Shown: positions 29,062 to 38,005 of the stretch, piece by piece
Layout of the letters: every line of letters begins with the position of its first letter
How positions within the stretch are numbered: the stretch's first letter is position 1
Assembly: GCA_963377175.1 (NCBI GenBank)
Contig: CAUJNA010000535.1
Coordinates: 400,001 to 464,000, forward strand
From: Effrenium voratum
Lineage: Eukaryota > Sar > Dinophyceae > Suessiales > Symbiodiniaceae
Reading direction: 5' to 3'
DNA: 64,000 nucleotides
The notes under the pieces: model-generated
Database searches by the model: none
What the model was told of the DNA's origin: nothing
What the model saw: only the letters and a program-made list of their open reading frames with translations
Program-made: the position numbers and the translations under genes

Positions 29062-29398
29062 GACAGAATCAGTTGTTTCTTCAACTGATGAAGAAAAAGA
29101 AGAAATTGTTAAAGAAACATCAGTTATTGAGTTTGCTTGTCCAATGTGTAAAAAAATCTTAGAAATGAAAAATGAATTAGAAATACAAAAGAAAGGAAAC
29201 TGTAAATGTTCGTGTATTCCGACAAGTTTCAAAATAAGTAGAAATGATAAGAAAATGAATATTGATAAAACTAAAGACAGTATCAACTTAGAAACAGATG
29301 TTCATAATATTGCTATTCGCTTTGGGAGGGGAGTTACTCCATCCGATAATGGTGATAAGGAAACTCAGGAAACTGTTAAACAAATAATGAAAAATTAG
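29039..29398 (+). CDS. Basic protein with Cys cluster
   Basis: 119 residues. A Lys-rich start (MGRKKKNKTE) is followed by an acidic stretch, then CPMCKK and KCSC, which could bind one zinc. The remaining part, with FGRGVTPSDNGDK, is unrecognised. The start overlaps the preceding ORF. Confidence 0.6.
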   Translation: MGRKKKNKTESVVSSTDEEKEEIVKETSVIEFACPMCKKILEMKNELEIQKKGNCKCSCIPTSFKISRNDKKMNIDKTKDSINLETDVHNIAIRFGRGVTPSDNGDKETQETVKQIMKN

Positions 29399-29424
29399 TA
29401 TTTAAAGAGTAGATTTAACATAAT

Positions 29425-29465
29425 TGCAACATTTAGTTTTAAAAGTTTATTTTATGATTTAGTAT
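29425..29465 (+). promoter_or_regulatory. Shared upstream element, copy 1
   Basis: ACATTTAGTTTTAAAAGTTT followed by an AT stretch and TTTAGTATATG. The same element occurs at 29774-29821 before the next gene, which suggests a third promoter type or a local duplication. Confidence 0.5.
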
Positions 29466-29774
29466 ATGGACAAATTTTCAAGTTTAACAAATTTACATAA
29501 TGGAGCAATTGAATTAGATAAACAAATTGGAGACAATAATTATAATGGTGTTAGTTATTATACTTGTGAGTGTGGTTGTAAAATAGTCTTAACTCGTACT
29601 CAAACTAGAAAATATAACTTTTTATTAATTAGTGTTGGTCTTAGCTATGAATATTTATATCTAGACAAAGCGATAGTATGTGGACATACTCAAAAAGATT
29701 TAGATAACATTGTTAGACTTATGGTGCAAGGCAAAGAATTTAAACATATAAGTAACAAAGACCTTCGAAACTAA
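29466..29774 (+). CDS. Small CxCGC zinc protein, paralogue of 21151-21447
   Basis: 102 residues. It has TCECGCKIVL near the middle and VCGHTQKDLDNIVRL near the end, matching the CxCGC...CNHTQ-DIDNIV layout of the 21151-21447 product. It is probably a zinc ribbon. Function unknown. Confidence 0.7.
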   Translation: MDKFSSLTNLHNGAIELDKQIGDNNYNGVSYYTCECGCKIVLTRTQTRKYNFLLISVGLSYEYLYLDKAIVCGHTQKDLDNIVRLMVQGKEFKHISNKDLRN

Positions 29775-29821
29775 AACATTTAGTTTTAAAAGTTTAGTTT
29801 TATAATTTAGTATATATTTAC
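29774..29821 (+). promoter_or_regulatory. Shared upstream element, copy 2
   Basis: AACATTTAGTTTTAAAAGTT with the following AT-rich sequence repeats the region at 29425-29465, ending before the ATG at 29822. Confidence 0.5.
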
Positions 29822-30094
29822 ATGGATGAAGGATTAGAAAAGATTGTGAAAAAACTGAATAAGGTTTTAGAACAGAATAAGAATATTTTAGAAATCTTAC
29901 AAGAAATGGAAAAGAAGAAACCATTAACAAACAGTTATCAAAGTAAAGAAGTAGATAGAACCAATGGGGAATATAAAAATAAAAGAAATATTTATTTAAA
30001 CAAACTTAATAACAAAGAAATTAAAGAACCGAAGGCTTCAACTATGACATTTTATCAAATTGACTATGACGAGGAAACGCAACTTTATTCATAA
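29822..30094 (+). CDS. Small coiled-coil protein
   Basis: 90 residues. The first ~35 residues form a Leu/Ile heptad pattern (LEKIVKKLNKVLEQNK), followed by a Lys/Asn-rich middle and a C-terminus reading YDEETQLYS. A partial second copy of that tail lies about 70 nt downstream (30136-30165, DEETGIF). No family recognised. Confidence 0.6.
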   Translation: MDEGLEKIVKKLNKVLEQNKNILEILQEMEKKKPLTNSYQSKEVDRTNGEYKNKRNIYLNKLNNKEIKEPKASTMTFYQIDYDEETQLYS

Positions 30095-30174
30095 AGTTGT
30101 ATTTACTCATTGAAAACTAAACATAGTTTAGTTTTTGACGAGGAAACAGGGATTTTTATTCATAGATAATATTA

Positions 30175-30191
30175 TCTAAATATCTTTAATA
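30175..30191 (+). promoter_or_regulatory. TCTA late-type promoter of the methyltransferase gene
   Basis: TCTA at 30175-30178, 13 nt before the ATG at 30192. Confidence 0.5.
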
Positions 30192-30803
30192 ATGAACTTA
30201 TTAGAGATGTTTAGCGGAACAGGTAGTGTTGGACTTGTTGCAAAGTCGCTCGGTTTCAATGTTATTTCATTGGATTTGAAAAATGCTGATATAAATACTG
30301 ATATTTTGAAATGGGATTATAAACAATTTGATAGGAACCATTTTGATTTTATTTGGAGTAGTCCCCCATGCACTGAATATAGTGTAGCAAAAACTAGGGG
30401 AATAAGAAACATTGAATATGCTAATAGTATAGTTTTAAAAACTATTGAAATTATTAAATATTTTAATCCTAGGTATTTTGTAATCGAAAATCCCCAAACT
30501 GGATTATTAAAAAATCAGGAGTTTATTGATGAGTTTGAATTTAAAGATGTGGATTATTGTAAATATGGAATGCCTTACAGAAAGAGAACTAGGCTTTGGA
30601 ATAACATTACAACTTGGAAACCTAGAGATTTATGTAAAAAGGATTGTGGCAACATCAGGAATGGGAAACATATTGAAACTGCGCAGAGACTGCCACAAAA
30701 AAGCAAAGCCGACTGGGGGGAAAACCCCATCATTCATTCACAGAGTGATTTATATAGAATACCATCCCAATTAGTTTTGGAAATCTTATGTAGTTTGGAT
30801 TGA
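30192..30803 (+). CDS. C5-cytosine DNA methyltransferase-like protein
   Basis: 203 residues. The SAM-binding start is LLEMFSGTGSVG (motif I) and the next strand ends SLDLKNADI. The catalytic loop is SSPPCTEYS with C60 (motif IV). VIENPQTG (98-105) stands for motif VI, with ENP in place of ENV. YGMPYRKRTRLW resembles motif VIII. It is shorter than cellular C5 methyltransferases and lacks an obvious target-recognition domain. The substrate is probably cytosine in DNA, to protect or silence the element. The C-terminal 38 residues (nt 30687-30803) reappear as a diverged copy at 31528-31644, after the GIY-YIG gene. Confidence 0.82.
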   Translation: MNLLEMFSGTGSVGLVAKSLGFNVISLDLKNADINTDILKWDYKQFDRNHFDFIWSSPPCTEYSVAKTRGIRNIEYANSIVLKTIEIIKYFNPRYFVIENPQTGLLKNQEFIDEFEFKDVDYCKYGMPYRKRTRLWNNITTWKPRDLCKKDCGNIRNGKHIETAQRLPQKSKADWGENPIIHSQSDLYRIPSQLVLEILCSLD

Positions 30804-30807
30804 AACC

Positions 30808-30831
30808 CCTTTAAAGAAATGCCATATTAAT
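30808..30831 (+). promoter_or_regulatory. Early-type promoter of the second GIY-YIG gene
   Basis: CCTTTAAAGAAAT (30808-30820), then GCCATATTAAT and the ATG at 30832. It starts right after the methyltransferase stop. Confidence 0.6.
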
Positions 30832-31527
30832 ATGATAGTAATGGATACAAACCGATATAGGAATGGGAAGGTGTATAAAATAACTGATAATGCTTATACT
30901 AGATGCTATATAGGAAGCACTTGTGAAAGTCTAAGTCAGAGAATGGCAAGGCATCGTAAAGAATACAGAAACTATTTGAAGGGTGGTAAGTATTTTATAA
31001 CATCCTTCAATATGTTTGATGAATTTGGTATTGACAACTGCTTGATTGAACTAATTGAAAACTGCCCGTGCGATACAGTGGAAGAACTACGGAAAAGAGA
31101 AGGTCATTACAAACTATCGACGGATTGTGTTAATAAGCAGACACCGGGAAGAACATATGCTGAATACAGGGAGCACTACCGAGAACAAATAAATCAACAA
31201 AAACGAGACCACTATTGGAAAAACAAAGATGCCATCAATGAAAGACAGAAACAAAAATACACCTGTGCCTGTGGGTCTGTTGTTGGTATTGGTGGAAAAG
31301 CAGAGCACGAAAGAAGCAAAAAACATCAGCGGTTTTTAGGGAACATTTGTGAAGACGAAGAAGAAAAACAAAGGCGAGAAAGAAAGAAACAACAAACATA
31401 CCAAGAAAAGTTAGAAAGAAACAAAATAAAATACACTTGTTGCTGTGGTTCAACGCTCCGAAGAGGAGACAAAGCACCACACGAAAAGACCATCAAGCAT
31501 CAACAATATCTACAATATAATCAATAG
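30832..31527 (+). CDS. GIY-YIG endonuclease with two CxCG zinc fingers
   Basis: 231 residues, or 228 if the second ATG is used. The nuclease domain has GKVYKI (KVY 13-15), CYIGST (YIG 26-28), R37 and H41. A charged linker follows, then two fingers: C145, C147, H159, H165 and C203/C205, H217, H223. It is related to 23319-23894 but has one more finger. It sits between the methyltransferase gene and a diverged second copy of that gene's C-terminus, in the same reading frame as the latter. This suggests a homing nuclease that targets the methyltransferase gene and brings a substitute gene end. It has its own early-type promoter. Confidence 0.88.
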   Translation: MIVMDTNRYRNGKVYKITDNAYTRCYIGSTCESLSQRMARHRKEYRNYLKGGKYFITSFNMFDEFGIDNCLIELIENCPCDTVEELRKREGHYKLSTDCVNKQTPGRTYAEYREHYREQINQQKRDHYWKNKDAINERQKQKYTCACGSVVGIGGKAEHERSKKHQRFLGNICEDEEEKQRRERKKQQTYQEKLERNKIKYTCCCGSTLRRGDKAPHEKTIKHQQYLQYNQ

Positions 31528-31647
31528 AGACTGCCAAGTGGAAACAAGGAAAAATGGGGAGACAATCCAGTATTTCATGAACAGGAAGACCTATATAAAT
31601 TACCGAGTAGTTTGATACTTGAAATTTTAATGAGTGTGATGAATTAA
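31528..31647 (+). pseudogene. Second, diverged methyltransferase C-terminus
   Basis: Directly after the TAG of the GIY-YIG gene, and in its frame, 39 codons run to a TAA at 31645-31647. The product aligns without gaps over 38 positions to the end of the upstream methyltransferase: RLP, WG[ED]NP, H-x-Q-x-DLY, PS-x-L-[VI]LEIL are shared. The DNA is much more diverged than the protein, so it was under selection as coding sequence before being detached. It has no start codon at its 5' end. Confidence 0.85.
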
Positions 31648-31733
31648 GCACAAGCAAAACATAAGACAACCATTGTCAAAATGGTGACGTTTTCACAATG
31701 TGTTTTCCTCAATGTGATTTTAACAATGTGGTT
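31648..31733. other. Spacer between the methyltransferase remnant and the minisatellite
   Basis: Short AT-rich spacer with repeated ACAATGTG motifs that also occur within the following repeat array. No gene seen. Confidence 0.5.
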
Positions 31734-31897
31734 TTCGCATAGGGGTATGTGGTTTCCACAATGTGGTTTTCACATAGGGGTATGCGGTTTTCACATAGGG
31801 GTATGCGGTTTTCACATAGGGGTATGTGGTTTTCACATAGGGGTATGCGGTTTTCACATAGGGGTATGCGGTTTTCACATAGGGGTATGTGGTTTTT
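31734..31897 (+). repeat. 21-bp minisatellite
   Basis: About seven copies of a unit containing GGTTTTCACATAGGGGTATG, with minor variants (GTATGTGG, CAATGTGG). The GC content is higher than in the surrounding element. An 88-codon frame runs through it only because the unit is a multiple of three. Confidence 0.9.
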
Positions 31898-31943
31898 ACA
31901 ATGTGGTTTTCACATCAAATAATAGTTATCTCATAATTGTAAT

Positions 31944-31981
31944 ATAATTATAACATGTAGAATCTTATATGTTATAATTAT
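31944..31981. repeat. Perfect AT-rich hairpin at the inner right TIR edge
   Basis: 13-nt arms ATAATTATAACAT and its complement with a 12-nt loop. It corresponds to the hairpin region near 10010-10050 in the left repeat and to 10655-10715. Confidence 0.75.
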
Positions 31982-32395
31982 ACTGAACTTATAGTTTGTA
32001 AAGATTGAAATATTTTAATTTTCCTAATTTGCTTGACTCTTTCAAAGTGCGTTGTTTGAACTTGGCATGCTCTTTTGATTTTTTCGTGCTTTGACTGTTT
32101 GTTTTTATTTTGTTTGATACTCTTCTGATATTTTTTGTTGGTATGTTGCTTTGTTTTTTGTTGATGTGTGTGTTTGAGTTTGGGTTCTTTGATGGTTTTT
32201 ATTTTTGCTGTTTTGTTGGTATGCTTGTTTGAATTATTTAATGTTGTATGCTGTGATTAAATATTTTTGTTGCTGGTTGTGATTATTTATTTTGTTTGCT
32301 TGTTGTTCTGGATTGTGTTTTCTGTTTGTTGTGTTGCTGATGGAGAAAAAAATAGTAAAAGTAGAATTCCTTGAATTCTCCTTTTACTATTTTTT
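31945..32395 (-). repeat. Right terminal inverted repeat
   Basis: Reverse complement of the left repeat at 9608-10050. The outer end runs into host sequence after a T run at 32395. The divergence between the two copies (isolated substitutions, and a short replacement near 32205) shows they have drifted since they were last homogenised. Confidence 0.93.
32347..32395. repeat. Terminal palindrome, right end
   Basis: Two 23-nt arms (32347-32369 and 32373-32395) pair with one mismatch around a 3-nt loop CTT. The arms begin AAAAAATAGTAAAAG and close with GAATTC. The palindrome is the outermost sequence of the element, so each inverted-repeat end can also fold on itself. Confidence 0.9.
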
Positions 32396-35300
32396 GGGGA
32401 GCCCAAATTTGTGGGTTTGCTTCTTTGTTTTGGTTTCCCATTTACCAACCTGAAAAGGAATGGAAGGGGTACCCTCACTAAACAAACCCCCTGAGAACAA
32501 GCTTGCTGATCAACGGGCAGTCTAAACCATGCTGAAGAGCAATTTTGTTTATGAGGTTCCTCATTCCCAGTACGTGAATGCGTATAAGTTGCCCCAATCA
32601 AAGATCCGAAACAAGTGGAGGCATGTACCCCTTAACTCTGAAGAGGCTCCACTTTCTGAATCCCTCGTTGAAAAAGAAGGGTTGCTCCGATTCCCAAAAG
32701 TTGATGGACCAACATTGGCATGGTTTCAGCACGGTTTCCCTGCGTCTTTGTATCAACCTGCATTCGGAGATTTCAACATCCCCAAATCCGCAGCGCTCAA
32801 GGCCCAACGGCATCTCCATTTTTGTGGGTGACCGGAGGGTCCTGGTGAAGAAGCCCGACAAGGAGAACTTCGAGGCAAGAAGGGGTCACTTGTCACTCCT
32901 TTAGGTTTGGTGGGCGTGCGAGAACTCTGCAGTGTTTAATGTCCAAATCCGGTTTGTTTGCTCATTTTTGCAATCAGTCTGCTTTTATATTTGTCGAGGT
33001 CGCCTGAAAATAACATGCGGTCGTCATGATGAAGGCGCTTTACTTGGGGATCCGTTTGTACTGTTGTTGGAATTATAGTACATGTTGATCACCATCAATT
33101 TGGGATCATCCAAGCATTTGCTCTGAACTGGGCAAACGAACCGAAGACAGATGCGGCCAGCGGCGTAGTCCTTGAAAATGGCCCGCTGGCTCGTTGGGCT
33201 GGCAGGTTGCTGACCGCTATGCCAAGCTCCAAAAGGGTCCTGCCGTTTGGCACAGGTGTGGTCCAAAAAGGTCGGTTCATTTTTGGTTTTGTTTAGGCGT
33301 GCAGACATGGTGTTTAACGCGGGGTTCGACAACCGCAACAACGAATTCAGTCAAAGGAGCCATTGCCATGGCCATGCGGAGTGGCAATGTACATGTTTCT
33401 GGGAAATCAGCGACCCTCGCGACCCCCTCGTGTCAGCATCCTCACAACCACCACTATCATGATCGTCATCATTAATGGCAAAGAGGAATTAGGCAGACTC
33501 ACAGCAACCAGACTGACATGGTGTGTTGCAAAGATTACCATTGGTGCTTCCGTGTGGATATTGTCGCAGTAGAGGTTTCTTCATCTTGGCACAGGTCCAG
33601 TGTTCAGGGAGAGTGAGCAACTGGGGAATGTCAGTTCCATGCTCAAAAGTTCCCCCCCCCCCCCCGTAGCTAAAGGGGTTAGACGCAGGAATGCCATGGT
33701 TGGAACTGAGCGTATTGCATGGATTCTAACGGAGGCCAGACCTACGGATGAGGTCGTCCAGATTTGTCATCGGTACACCCAGTCAGGCTTGTCCTTTCTG
33801 AAGACTTCTCCTTTTTGGACACAATGGATGATTTCCTCCCAAGAGCTGTTTGCAACAAAGGCCTTGGAAGAGGACGACCTGGCTTCATTTTGCCCTTCAG
33901 ACGCCCCTTGGATCGATGTTCAAGCAGGCCTTTGAAGAGAAGCGAAGGTTGTTCCAGCCACGGCTGAATCTTCAAAGTTTGGGTTGGCCCAAGGGACGAA
34001 GCGCTTCGTTCCGTTGGTTTCGTGACAGGCACCTGGGCCCTTTGACCTCACCGGCTGGGTGGTGCGCAAGCCTTTGGAGGCGAGTTGGTGTGGGGTCTGC
34101 GGGCCCACATGTACCCTTAGAGCTGACAGTAGGTTGGTGTGTTTGTTCAAATCCCCAAGGGTCAGGGGATGACATGTTTGCTCATCATTGTTGGGAACCT
34201 GCCGGCCACTTTCTCTGGTCAGGGGAATCGTGCTCGAAGTGATGAAGTAGTACCCAGGAAACGGCAGCCGACCAGCTGCAAACGTGTGGTTGAACTGGGG
34301 CAGTCCAGTTTCCATTAGCTGCGACCTACTGAGGCCATGCTTAGTCTGCTTCTGGGGACTTGGGATTTATCACGTCTTTCCGTACATTACACCAGCATAG
34401 ACCCCGGATAGCGTCAAGCAGGTCGAAGATTTGCACCATTGACCTAGGCCGCAAAGGCAGAACTTCCAACTGCACCAATCCCCCAAAACTGCACCTGCAC
34501 GCCGCCAGCGCCCCAGCCGTCAACAGCAGCACACACCGTCACCAGCACCTCCAACAGCACCTGCCCCCCAGCACAGCACCTGCAACCTGCACCAGCACCC
34601 CAAACTGTATGCCCCCTAGCACCCAGCCGTCAATCTAGCAAATCACTTTCCCTTCTTTATTAGAAGTTAGAGCCCCTATAGCTTTCAGCTATCTGGGGAA
34701 TAAACTTGGCGACATTGGCAATGGGGCCAGCAATTGGGATTCTCAAGCTGTCATGCATTTAAGCTGGGGATCTAGTAGAAAGGGGATCCATATTTTCGGG
34801 TAACGAGTCCGGGAAGTTGCCAGGTGACGCAGCCCATGCAGGCCGGGAGATGTTCGTTTCTCGGTGACGACACAGAAGAGGCCGTTTCGCGACACAGTTC
34901 AAATAGTTGTTTTCCGCCTTGGCCGTGTTTGTTTGCCAGGGAAGTCTGCCTTCTTAATTAGAGCGGGTAGGATAGACAACTACATCCCCGGTTGTTCAGC
35001 TGCTCTCTAAAATCATTTTGTTCAAGGTAGGGTTGCCCGCAAAAATACAGTGGCATCAAAAACACTTTTTATGTTTTTTCACTAGGTTCAATGGTCAACT
35101 GGATCCAGGCTTAGTTTGATGTCGCTGGATTCCCGCGTTGGACCTGCCATCACTTGGCTTTCATTTCCAGGTCACTTTGGGATAAATAATGTTGTAGCTT
35201 CTAGGCCTCATAGGCACCCTCAAAGCGATCCGAGTGAACGCGTTCAAAAGAGATATCAATGGCCACTAACTTCTGGTTGCCCACACTGCAGCCATGTTTT

Positions 35301-38000
35301 GTCATGGACCAAAAGGTCCGCGTGTGTCCTGGTGCTCCGATCCTAGCTGGGGCCTTGTTATCCCAAAGCTGCTTGCTGGGTTTTCTGTGGATGGACTGAC
35401 CTCTTTTTGAAGGCATTCAGAGCCAGTTTAGCAGTGAACCCTTAAAAACAACATTTGGGTGGGGGACCTCTAAAATTGTGAGATTTTGTTGGTTTCCTGA
35501 AAAAACAAGACACCCTTTTGCGTGCGGTGGTTAATCGGAAAGCAAAATCCAATGTAGGTGGTCCAGGTTTCGGACAACTCAAGCGAGGCCTGTTCCTCCA
35601 AAGAGGCACACCTGCGGGTGGTTGCCTATTCCCCTCAACATCCAACAAGGTGTGACCCACTTTGGAGACATTCCTGTGTCATGCGTTTGGGGGTACCCAT
35701 TTTGTTGTTTCAAGGGAACCACTCTTTTTAGTGGTGCTTCTATTTTGGGAGAATCGTATTGACCATATTACCGCCAGAATAGGGCCGGCCTGCAAAACCG
35801 CCCCCCCACTGCAAACGCCAGCCGGCAAACCCGATAGGGGCCCGCCCAAAACTTACACTCCACCAATATGGTCAACAACTCAGATACGGCTTAGCCAGGT
35901 CAAAGTGGCCATCTCGGCCACGAAGAATGAGATTTGGGCGATCGGCCCAACGCCCAGCTGCGATCGGTTGCTTCAGACCTTTTTCTGGGCAAGTTCCAGC
36001 GGCTACACGCAACCTTACAGACGTTTTGGGGTGAGTGCTTGGGCCTTAGAATTAAAGTTCCTTGCATAGGGCACCAATTGCTTCCCTTGTTTTGGGCTGG
36101 CCAACTATTGCAAGTCATATGAGCGACTCACTTTATTTACGTTAATGGAAACATGCAAGGGGCTGGAACTATTTTTTGGAAATGTGCATATTTAGCCGCA
36201 GAACGAGTTGGGGAACACCCCGAAAACGAGATAGGGCAAACAAGCATGATAACATGGATTAGGATGACATGTTGGCAAGTGTAGCCTGGCAGAGCGTCTT
36301 GGGTTCAAGGTTGTTAGATGTAGTGTAGAGTAGACGACCTACGTCGCATGGTCCGTGGCAACTTACCACAGACTTTCCGGGGCAAGTACCGCCAACCCTA
36401 CGATGCCTAATTGCAAAAGGGTGTGACGAAGAAGCAGCGTAGCTGGTTTGTTCAAGATTTTCCCCTGGGCAATTTTCAGCCGTCCAAAAGCGGGCCATGT
36501 TAAAAAGAGTTCCAAAACGAGTTCAAAACGAGTTCAAAACGAGTTCAGAACGAGTCCCCTACAGCGTCCAAGTGAGTATTGGCCCAGTTCCTCCTCTCAA
36601 GTATTACTTTTCAACAGTTTGCTTAGCGAAAGGTTGTGCGGCAACAACGAAGGAGACAAAGGAGGCGGCAAGCTAACCAAAGCTCGTTTACTTCTTTAAG
36701 CTCCTCTTCTTCAAGCTCTACAGAAAGTTGAGCCAGATAAAACGAGCGCGGTGTTGGAAAACGAGATAGGGGGCTGCGACCAAGCGCGGGGTTGGAAAAC
36801 GAGTCAGGAACACCCGTCCATTATGCCATGTAACAAATAAAAGCCGTTGCTCATATAGGTTTTGGTGTCTTGGACTTGGTGCCTTAGTCTTTATTTGGAC
36901 AAAGCGGAGGTCCGGCGCATTGTTCATTTGTTCTCAATTACTCCCAGTGATAACCTAGGCATTTCATTGCCGGTGGATTCCAGCGATGTATTTCATTGCG
37001 TTGATTCTTGGGTTGAGCAAATCGAAGGCAATCTTTCGCAGAACTTTGGGACTCAGCGCCATCGGGGTGGTTTTCGATTCTCGAGCTGCGTTGGCGCAAG
37101 AGTGTCTTGAACTGGGCAGGCTCAGTGAAAATATCCAGTAGTCTATGTTGAATTATGTTGAATTTAGGAGGGACATTGAGGGACTCGCTAGCAGTGTAGC
37201 TCACCTGAATTTCACTTGTCCAGTACACAAATAGGTTCCAGTCTTTTGGGTCAAGAGGGGTAATAACACAAGTTGACGGAAGCCTTCTATTGGCAACCGT
37301 GTGAATCGGGGCATGAAGTAGTCGTCATGGGCCGCGCAGTCGGCAAAGACAAGCGATGAAGTAACTTGCAGCAGTTCGATCAGAGGTCGCTTTGGTGTGC
37401 CAGACATGATGGTTTTAAGGATTGTCTTGTGGTTGTTGTGGGTTTCCCTTGGCGAAGCTACAGCACCCTTTGCTCTCCTGCAAATTTGAATTATGACATG
37501 GAGCCCGCAAAAGTGGTCAGATCCCCACAGCAGATCCATTTGCAAGCCGAGTACCCTTCCTTCCACATGGAAAGCTGAACCATGCTCAGGGCAGAGCCTT
37601 TTAAACAAATGCTGGTTGCGAGCAGATTCCACCGCGCCTTGCCATTCGCGCTTCGCGCCTCTGTTGGCTTCTAAGTTTCTTTCCTCAACACCGAGATTTT
37701 GGGGACCCTGGCCCTTTTTCCGGGAAACCCAAAGGGGGTTGTGTAAACCAGGGCGGGCTACCCCCGTTCGTACCCTCGTTTGATCTTTTGGTTGAGGGGA
37801 TTTCGAAAATAGAATACCAAAAAAAACTCAGGTTTTCCATGGGGGCAGTTTGCTTTCGTTTGTGAGGCTTTGCCATCACCTCTCCCATTCTCAGAGACGA
37901 GGACGTTGCGGAGAAGGCCGTTTGTGCGTGATGGGTCACCACCTGGGACCCCGAAGACACCAACCCAAACGTTATCCGGGATACAGAAAGCAGCAGATAA
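32396..38000. other. Host DNA right of the element, no gene recognised
   Basis: Resumes host-like composition immediately after 32395. Contains a C run (about 33651-33666), CAGCACC/CACCAGCACC-rich sequence (34480-34640) and a 12-bp repeat array. Frames near 33600-33940 are open but unrecognised. Confidence 0.4.
36508..36556. repeat. 12-bp tandem repeat
   Basis: Four to five copies of CGAGTTCAAAA-type units, with related GGAAAACGAG motifs at 36755-36810. Confidence 0.85.
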
Positions 38001-38005
38001 AGATA

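Larger units (their letters stand above)
9608..32395. mobile_element. Integrated Polinton/Maverick-like virus
   Basis: An AT-rich block of about 22.8 kb is bounded by inverted repeats of about 440 bp and sits in host DNA of clearly higher GC. It encodes protein-primed PolB, RVE integrase, packaging ATPase, major capsid and penton proteins, the gene set that defines Polintons/Mavericks and the related Polinton-like viruses and mavirus-type virophages. A 5-bp match (TGGGG or GGGGA) lies at both outer edges and may be a target-site duplication, but it abuts A/T runs and cannot be placed exactly. Most core genes are open full length, so the insertion is probably recent. Exceptions are single-base frameshifts in two accessory genes. 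Assignment to Polinton versus Polinton-like virus versus virophage needs a capsid and polymerase phylogeny. Confidence 0.95.

Noticed and set aside
10057..31647. Adenovirus-type cysteine protease expected in Polintons
   Set aside because: No ORF shows the His-Trp, Asn/Asp, Gln, Cys-Gly order; a profile search of the unknown ORFs would be decisive.
31734..31897. CRISPR-like array
   Set aside because: The units are head-to-tail without unique spacers, so this is a minisatellite.
31681..31947. 88-codon frame with a 7-residue repeat
   Set aside because: Product of the 21-bp minisatellite; all frames stay similarly open.
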